From Paenibacillus sp. (lineage in GTDB: Bacteria > Bacillota > Bacilli > Paenibacillales > NBRC-103111): a stretch of 9,792 nucleotides of DNA. The notes under the pieces are model-generated. The model searched no databases. It worked only from the letters and a program-made list of their open reading frames with translations, and was not told the DNA's origin. Location of the stretch: NCBI GenBank assembly GCA_029239545.1, contig JARBUQ010000116.1:1-9792 (forward strand), written 5' to 3'. Made by a program: the position numbers and the translations under genes. Of the stretch, positions 6,076 to 9,792 are shown in pieces. How positions within the stretch are numbered: the first letter of the stretch is position 1; every line of letters begins with the position of its first letter.

Positions 6076-6104
6076 TGTAACATTTCCCCACTTTGCATCG
6101 TCTA
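6076..6104 (+). promoter_or_regulatory. Candidate ECF sigma-factor promoter for the ABC exporter operon
   Basis: TGTAAC (6076-6081) is followed by ATTT, and after 17 bp by CGTCTA (6099-6104). This is the form of the ECF promoters read by Bacillus sigma-X, sigma-M and sigma-W (AAC-type -35, CGT-type -10). A run of eight T at 6059-6066, followed by AAAA, could act as an UP element. The -10 overlaps TATAAT (6103-6108), but no sigma-A -35 box lies at the matching distance, so ECF recognition fits better. The ATG of the ATPase is 44 bp downstream of the -10. Confidence 0.6.
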
Positions 6105-6130
6105 TAATTAGAATAATATTACAATATTGA

Positions 6131-6137
6131 GAGGAGA
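6131..6137 (+). promoter_or_regulatory. Ribosome binding site that decides the ATPase start
   Basis: GAGGAGA lies 10 nt before ATG 6148. The in-frame TTG at 6127 is upstream of this site and has none of its own, so the ATG is preferred. Confidence 0.75.
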
Positions 6138-6147
6138 ACAAAAAAAG

Positions 6148-6930
6148 ATGGGGTGGCTGCAGCGTCGAAAAATACCAGAGACGACGGAACAGGAGCATAA
6201 ACCAGAGCATAATCTCTCCTCCGTTGCAACAACACAGGAAGCTGTTCGAACTTTGGAACCGTTAGTTATTGTGCGAGGAGTTGAACGTTCCTTTCAGACA
6301 GGGGGAAGGACCCTGCATGTTCTAAAAGGCATTGAGATGGAGCTTATGCAGAGCAAGCTGATTATGCTGCGCGGACGATCCGGGTCGGGCAAGACGACTC
6401 TATTGAATATAATTGGCGGGCTCGATCAGCCGAATAAAGGAGAAGTTTTTTTCCAGAACTGTCCTTTCCATGAATTAAGTGACGATAAACGGACAGAAAT
6501 CAGGCGCAAGCAGTTTGGTTTCATCTTCCAATCCTTTGCGCTTATGCCGCTTTTATCTGCCTGGGAGAATGTAGAACTGTCGCTAAGGATGGCAGGAACA
6601 CCCAGATCTCAATGGAAAGAAAGGGTTAGGCATTGTCTGGAGCTGGTCGGTCTTAGCAAGCGGATGCATCATCGGCCTTTCGAGCTATCCGGAGGGGAAC
6701 AACAGCGTGTAGCGATTGCCAAGGCGATTGCGCATCGACCTGCCTTATTGCTAGCGGATGAGCCTACAGCAGAGCTGGATTCCCAGATGGGCGCGCAAGT
6801 AATGAGCGTGTTCCAGGATATTATTCAGACCGAGCAGGTTACGATTTGCATGACTACTCATGATCCTACAATTCTGGAGGTTGCCGACCATGTTTACGAG
6901 ATGGTGGACGGAAGATTCATACATACATAA
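6148..6930 (+). CDS. ABC transporter ATP-binding protein (MacB/LolD/YknY-type)
   Basis: This is the ATPase that drives the FtsX-type exporter encoded just downstream, acting on the inner face of the membrane. Its 260 residues hold a complete nucleotide-binding domain. Walker A is GRSGSGKTT (76-84, Lys82), the Q-loop is FIFQSF (Gln128), and the signature is LSGGEQQR (180-187). Walker B is LLLADEP (Asp204, Glu205), followed by a D-loop and the switch histidine His238 in THD. All catalytic residues are present. The FIFQSFALMPLLSAWENVEL stretch is typical of the LolD/MacB/YknY family that partners FtsX permeases. About 40 polar residues precede the domain (many Glu, Gln, Lys), longer than in most family members and of unknown role. 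The first strand is VIVRGVERSFQTG, starting near residue 42. The 3' end overlaps the next gene by 41 nt. Confidence 0.93.
   Translation: MGWLQRRKIPETTEQEHKPEHNLSSVATTQEAVRTLEPLVIVRGVERSFQTGGRTLHVLKGIEMELMQSKLIMLRGRSGSGKTTLLNIIGGLDQPNKGEVFFQNCPFHELSDDKRTEIRRKQFGFIFQSFALMPLLSAWENVELSLRMAGTPRSQWKERVRHCLELVGLSKRMHHRPFELSGGEQQRVAIAKAIAHRPALLLADEPTAELDSQMGAQVMSVFQDIIQTEQVTICMTTHDPTILEVADHVYEMVDGRFIHT
6876..6880 (+). promoter_or_regulatory. Ribosome binding site inside the ATPase gene that decides the adaptor start
   Basis: GGAGG lies within the ATPase codons for Leu-Glu-Val and is 9 nt before ATG 6890. The earlier in-frame ATG at 6860 has no comparable site. Confidence 0.7.
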
Positions 6931-8005
6931 TCGCAAACGAGCATTCAAACGTGGTACCGTACTTATTTTATGTTTCAGTTTATTTTTAACAGCCGGCTGC
7001 TCCTTATTACCCAAGGAGGAAGAGGAAGAAACCTTACCGGTAATTAACGCGCCAAAGCTGTCCAAGAAACCGGAGTATGTGGTGAAGACCGAAACTTTGG
7101 AGACGAAAGTGCGCGGTATAGGCAAACTCATGGCTACCAAGGAGGAATCCTTGTTTTTCACAGAGAGCAATAAGCGGATCAAGGAAGTATATGTGAAGTC
7201 CGGAGATCCTGTCACAGCAGGCCAGGTTCTAGCTGAAGTGGATGTGAGCGATCTGGAAAGCCAGCTTAGACAGAAGAAACTGCAAACACGCAGCGAAGAG
7301 CTGAAGATGATAGAGCTGTTAAGACAAAGCACTGACAAAACAGCTGAACAGATGGAACAGGCTAAGATTGACTTCGAGCTGAAGCGTGAGGAGCTTGTGA
7401 AGCTGGAGGAATCAATCGGAAAATCAAAGCTGCTTGCGCCATTCACCGGAATTGCGGTGGCCATCTACATCAAGAAGGGTGACACTGTCACTGCCTATGA
7501 TGAAGTGGCTGTCGTCTCAGATTTGACTCAATTAACGGTTGCTGCTGAGCTGAGCGCGGATGATCTTAAGAAAATCGCGGTAGGCATGGAAGTAACAGTA
7601 GAGATTAACGCTGCCGGTCAACATAAGGGCAAGGTGCTGCAATTGCCTAACCCGAAAGCCCCAACCGATCCTAACAGGCCGGGTGGTGGTACTGGAGCAG
7701 GCGGAACGGGACAGCAGAGACAACCGGATACGGTTGACAAATATACTTTAGTCCAATTAGATGCTTTTCCGGAAGGATTGCAGCGGGGTACCCCTTTAAG
7801 CGTGTCGGTTATTACCCAACGCAAGTTGAATGCCGTTACAATCCCGGCAGCAGCTCTGCGTTCCTATTCAGGCCGCAACTATGTACAGGTTATAGACGAT
7901 CAGGGGAATAAGAAGGAAGTGGACGTTGAGATCGGTCAACAAACCTCCACCGACGTGGAAATCGTTAAGGGGCTGACGCCCGGGCAAAAAGTGGTGGGGA
8001 AATAA
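6890..8005 (+). CDS. Lipoprotein membrane-fusion/adaptor protein of an ABC exporter (HlyD/RND-adaptor-like, YknX/MacA-type)
   Basis: This is the extracytoplasmic adaptor of the exporter. The preferred start at 6890 gives 371 residues. A basic N-region (RKRAFKRG) and a hydrophobic core (TVLILCFSLFLTAGC) end in a lipobox with Cys37, so it is probably a lipid-anchored surface protein. An acidic linker follows (EEEEE). The first half of a lipoyl-like domain is near 102-118 (VKSGDPVTAGQVLAEVD). A coiled-coil hairpin rich in Leu, Glu and Lys runs from about 120 to 178. The second lipoyl half is near 181-212 (LLAPFTGIAVAIYIKKGDTV), and a beta-barrel region follows. A Gly/Pro/Gln-rich insert near 263-279 interrupts the barrel or membrane-proximal part. 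The C-terminus (GLTPGQKVV) is typical of the family. The N-terminal 14 residues overlap the ATPase gene. Confidence 0.9.
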   Translation: MFTRWWTEDSYIHNRKRAFKRGTVLILCFSLFLTAGCSLLPKEEEEETLPVINAPKLSKKPEYVVKTETLETKVRGIGKLMATKEESLFFTESNKRIKEVYVKSGDPVTAGQVLAEVDVSDLESQLRQKKLQTRSEELKMIELLRQSTDKTAEQMEQAKIDFELKREELVKLEESIGKSKLLAPFTGIAVAIYIKKGDTVTAYDEVAVVSDLTQLTVAAELSADDLKKIAVGMEVTVEINAAGQHKGKVLQLPNPKAPTDPNRPGGGTGAGGTGQQRQPDTVDKYTLVQLDAFPEGLQRGTPLSVSVITQRKLNAVTIPAAALRSYSGRNYVQVIDDQGNKKEVDVEIGQQTSTDVEIVKGLTPGQKVVGK

Positions 8006-8008
8006 CCT

Positions 8009-9792
8009 ATGCCAATGCTGCGATTTCTTTATCGAAAAATGTGGAACACTCGCTGGCTAACCTTAAGCTCTCTGTTTGGTCTTATTGTTGCCGTTGCATT
8101 CACGACAAGCATTCCAATGTATGCGGACGGCTCTCTGAAGCGGGTTGTGGCCAAATCCTTATTGGATAAAAGCGATGGGATGCCCCCAGGCTCTACTCTG
8201 ATCCGCTATCAGGCAGTAGGAAGTGATAAGGCCGATCTGGACGCATTGAAGGATGTAGATACATTTATCCAAGATGAGATTCCAAAGCAAATTGGGTTCC
8301 CGCATCTGACTTATGTTAGAGCGATGTCGATACGTAATGCTCAGATCAATCCTGTAGATACGTCCAAGGTCGATCCGAGCAAGCGAAGGCAGATGTCCAT
8401 AGGCTCTATGACGGGGCTTGCGGAGCATGTTGAGCTGACGGGTCAAATGTATGCCAATCAAAGTCAATCAGGTGTAATTGAAGCACTAGTGCATGAAGAA
8501 GCTCTTAATAAGCAGGACTTCCGCGTTGGCGATGAATTCATGTATCCGATTAGCGGAGGACTTGGCATCGCTCCACTGAAGATTCGAGTAGTAGGCAGCT
8601 TCCTGCCGAAGAACGAGAATGATCCATATTGGTTTCAGGGCTTTGAAGGGCTTGGTGCTACTTTTCTGGTCAGTGATGATGTATTTCAGAAGGAACTATT
8701 GCAGCAGAAGAAAATTCCGCTCAATCTGGCCAACTGGTATTATGCCTTCGATCTCAAAGAAGTTAAGACCAGTCAGTTGGGTCCTTTATCCAAGACACTC
8801 GACAGGATGGATATAACCCTCTATCAGAAGCTCAAAGACACCCGGGTCGATATTTCATTCCGGGACATGTTAAGTGATTTCAAGAAACAGAGCCTGCAGA
8901 TGCAGATGCTGTTATTCACACTGGCCGCCCCGATGCTGGCGATGGTATTTTATTACATCGTTATGAATGCTCGTCAGGCATTAGATCGACAACGAAGTGA
9001 TATTGCAGTACTCCGCAGCCGCGGAGGAAGCACCCGCCAAATTATCGGTGTTTATTTGCTGGAAGGACTGATCCTTGGTGCAATAGCATTAATCATTGGT
9101 CCGCTGTTAGGTTGGTTCATGGCCAAGAGCATCGGATCCTCGAATGGATTCCTGACCTTTGTAGATCGCAAAGCCGTTCCGGTTGGTTTATCCAACGAAG
9201 CGATTCTATATGGTGTAGGGGCAGTTGTCCTGGCCATCGTGGCGAGTGTCATACCGGCCGTATTGTACGCCAAATCATCAATTGTCAGCTATAAGCAATC
9301 GCTTGCCCGATCGGACCGAAAGCCTTTGTGGCAAAGATGGTTCCTCGATATTGTATTGGTTGGAATAGCTGGTTATGGATATTATTCGTTTCAAACGTAT
9401 CAAATTCTGTCCGTCAAGACCGGGATGACCAACGATCAGCTGCAAGTGCATCCGTTGCTGTTTTTCGTTCCCGCGCTTTCGATCTTTGCAGTGGGATTGC
9501 TTTTTCTGAGGATATTCCCTTGGCTGCTGAAGCTGTTTAATTGGTTAGGCAAACGTTTCTTGCCTGTACCCATATTTTTAACCCTTACACAGCTGTCCAG
9601 ATCCTCCAAGGCCTATTATCCGCTTATGCTGCTGCTTATTTTGACACTTGGGCTTGGAGTATACAATTCTTCCGCTGCTAGAACGATTGATCTTAACTCA
9701 ACGGAAAGAACGTTATACCAATACGGAACAGATGTTGTACTGCAAACCGTATGGGAAGGATTCTCCGACGAGCAGTCGCAGCAAGATCCAGG
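8009..9792 (+). CDS. FtsX-family ABC transporter permease (partial at 3' end)
   Basis: This is the membrane subunit of the exporter. The ATG at 8009 is three bases after the adaptor stop, with GGGGA 8 nt upstream. 594 residues are visible and no stop is reached. An N-terminal span (about 16-34) is followed by a large extracytoplasmic domain (about 35-295). Three spans lie near 300-321, 349-370 and 398-421, the usual FtsX core. The cytoplasmic segment DRQRSDIAVLRSRGGSTRQI between the first two of these is the FtsX coupling region that meets the ATPase. Three more spans lie near 445-463, 482-503 and 538-556, after which a second extracytoplasmic domain seems to begin. So this is a duplicated, large FtsX permease rather than a four-span MacB/YknZ type. 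The substrate cannot be told from the sequence. Confidence 0.9.
   Translation, partial: MPMLRFLYRKMWNTRWLTLSSLFGLIVAVAFTTSIPMYADGSLKRVVAKSLLDKSDGMPPGSTLIRYQAVGSDKADLDALKDVDTFIQDEIPKQIGFPHLTYVRAMSIRNAQINPVDTSKVDPSKRRQMSIGSMTGLAEHVELTGQMYANQSQSGVIEALVHEEALNKQDFRVGDEFMYPISGGLGIAPLKIRVVGSFLPKNENDPYWFQGFEGLGATFLVSDDVFQKELLQQKKIPLNLANWYYAFDLKEVKTSQLGPLSKTLDRMDITLYQKLKDTRVDISFRDMLSDFKKQSLQMQMLLFTLAAPMLAMVFYYIVMNARQALDRQRSDIAVLRSRGGSTRQIIGVYLLEGLILGAIALIIGPLLGWFMAKSIGSSNGFLTFVDRKAVPVGLSNEAILYGVGAVVLAIVASVIPAVLYAKSSIVSYKQSLARSDRKPLWQRWFLDIVLVGIAGYGYYSFQTYQILSVKTGMTNDQLQVHPLLFFVPALSIFAVGLLFLRIFPWLLKLFNWLGKRFLPVPIFLTLTQLSRSSKAYYPLMLLLILTLGLGVYNSSAARTIDLNSTERTLYQYGTDVVLQTVWEGFSDEQSQQDP

Noticed and set aside
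6127..6147. TTG start giving seven extra residues on the ATPase
   Set aside because: The ribosome site lies downstream of the TTG and fits ATG 6148.
6751..7464. Minus-strand frame of 237 codons across the ATPase end and adaptor start
   Set aside because: The Ser/Leu-rich product is a shadow of the Glu/Lys/Leu-rich coiled coil on the plus strand.
8619..9540. Several 60-70 codon frames on both strands inside the permease gene
   Set aside because: The third plus-strand frame from 8009 is open to the window end with clear FtsX features; the others are shadows.
1..9792. tRNA, rRNA, CRISPR arrays, insertion sequences, attachment sites
   Set aside because: No cloverleaf, spaced-repeat array, transposase frame or terminal inverted repeats were seen on either strand.

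Overview
The window looks like chromosomal DNA of a Gram-positive bacterium of the Bacillales, most likely Paenibacillus or a close relative. The reasons are the strong GGAGG-type ribosome binding sites, CarB/PyrF/PyrE sequences of Bacillus pyr-operon type, moderate G+C, a lipoprotein-type adaptor protein and an extracytoplasmic-function (ECF) sigma-type promoter. The genus is an inference from sequence style; no database search was possible.

Positions 1-5096, plus strand: the distal end of the de novo pyrimidine (UMP) operon. It holds the C-terminal third of carA, a complete carB, a strong intergenic hairpin, pyrF and pyrE, and ends in a long rho-independent terminator. carA/carB overlap by 14 nt and pyrF/pyrE are one base apart, so the genes are probably co-transcribed and partly translationally coupled. 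The pyrK-pyrD pair that separates carB from pyrF in Bacillus subtilis is absent. The last two thirds of pyrF are much richer in G+C than the flanking DNA.

Positions 5123-5887, minus strand: three very small genes of unknown function, each with a good Shine-Dalgarno sequence. They encode a 35-residue single-span membrane peptide, a 76-residue hydrophilic low-complexity protein and a 58-residue peptide with a signal sequence or membrane anchor. The 58-residue gene has its own candidate promoter and terminator.

Positions 5888-6147: a divergent regulatory region. It carries a candidate sigma-A promoter for the leftward 58-residue gene, a row of five TTAAGA/TTAACA-like hexamers at 10-12 bp intervals, and a good match to an ECF sigma promoter (TGTAAC, 17 bp, CGTCTA) pointing right.

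Positions 6148-9792, plus strand: a three-gene ABC export system of the MacAB/YknXYZ general type. It consists of an ATPase, a lipoprotein membrane-fusion (HlyD/RND-adaptor-like) protein and a large FtsX-family permease that runs off the window end. The genes overlap or nearly touch, so they form one operon. The ECF-type promoter and the phased hexamers suggest control by envelope stress and/or a two-component response regulator. This divergent unit (small exported peptide versus exporter) is the part of the window most likely to be undescribed.
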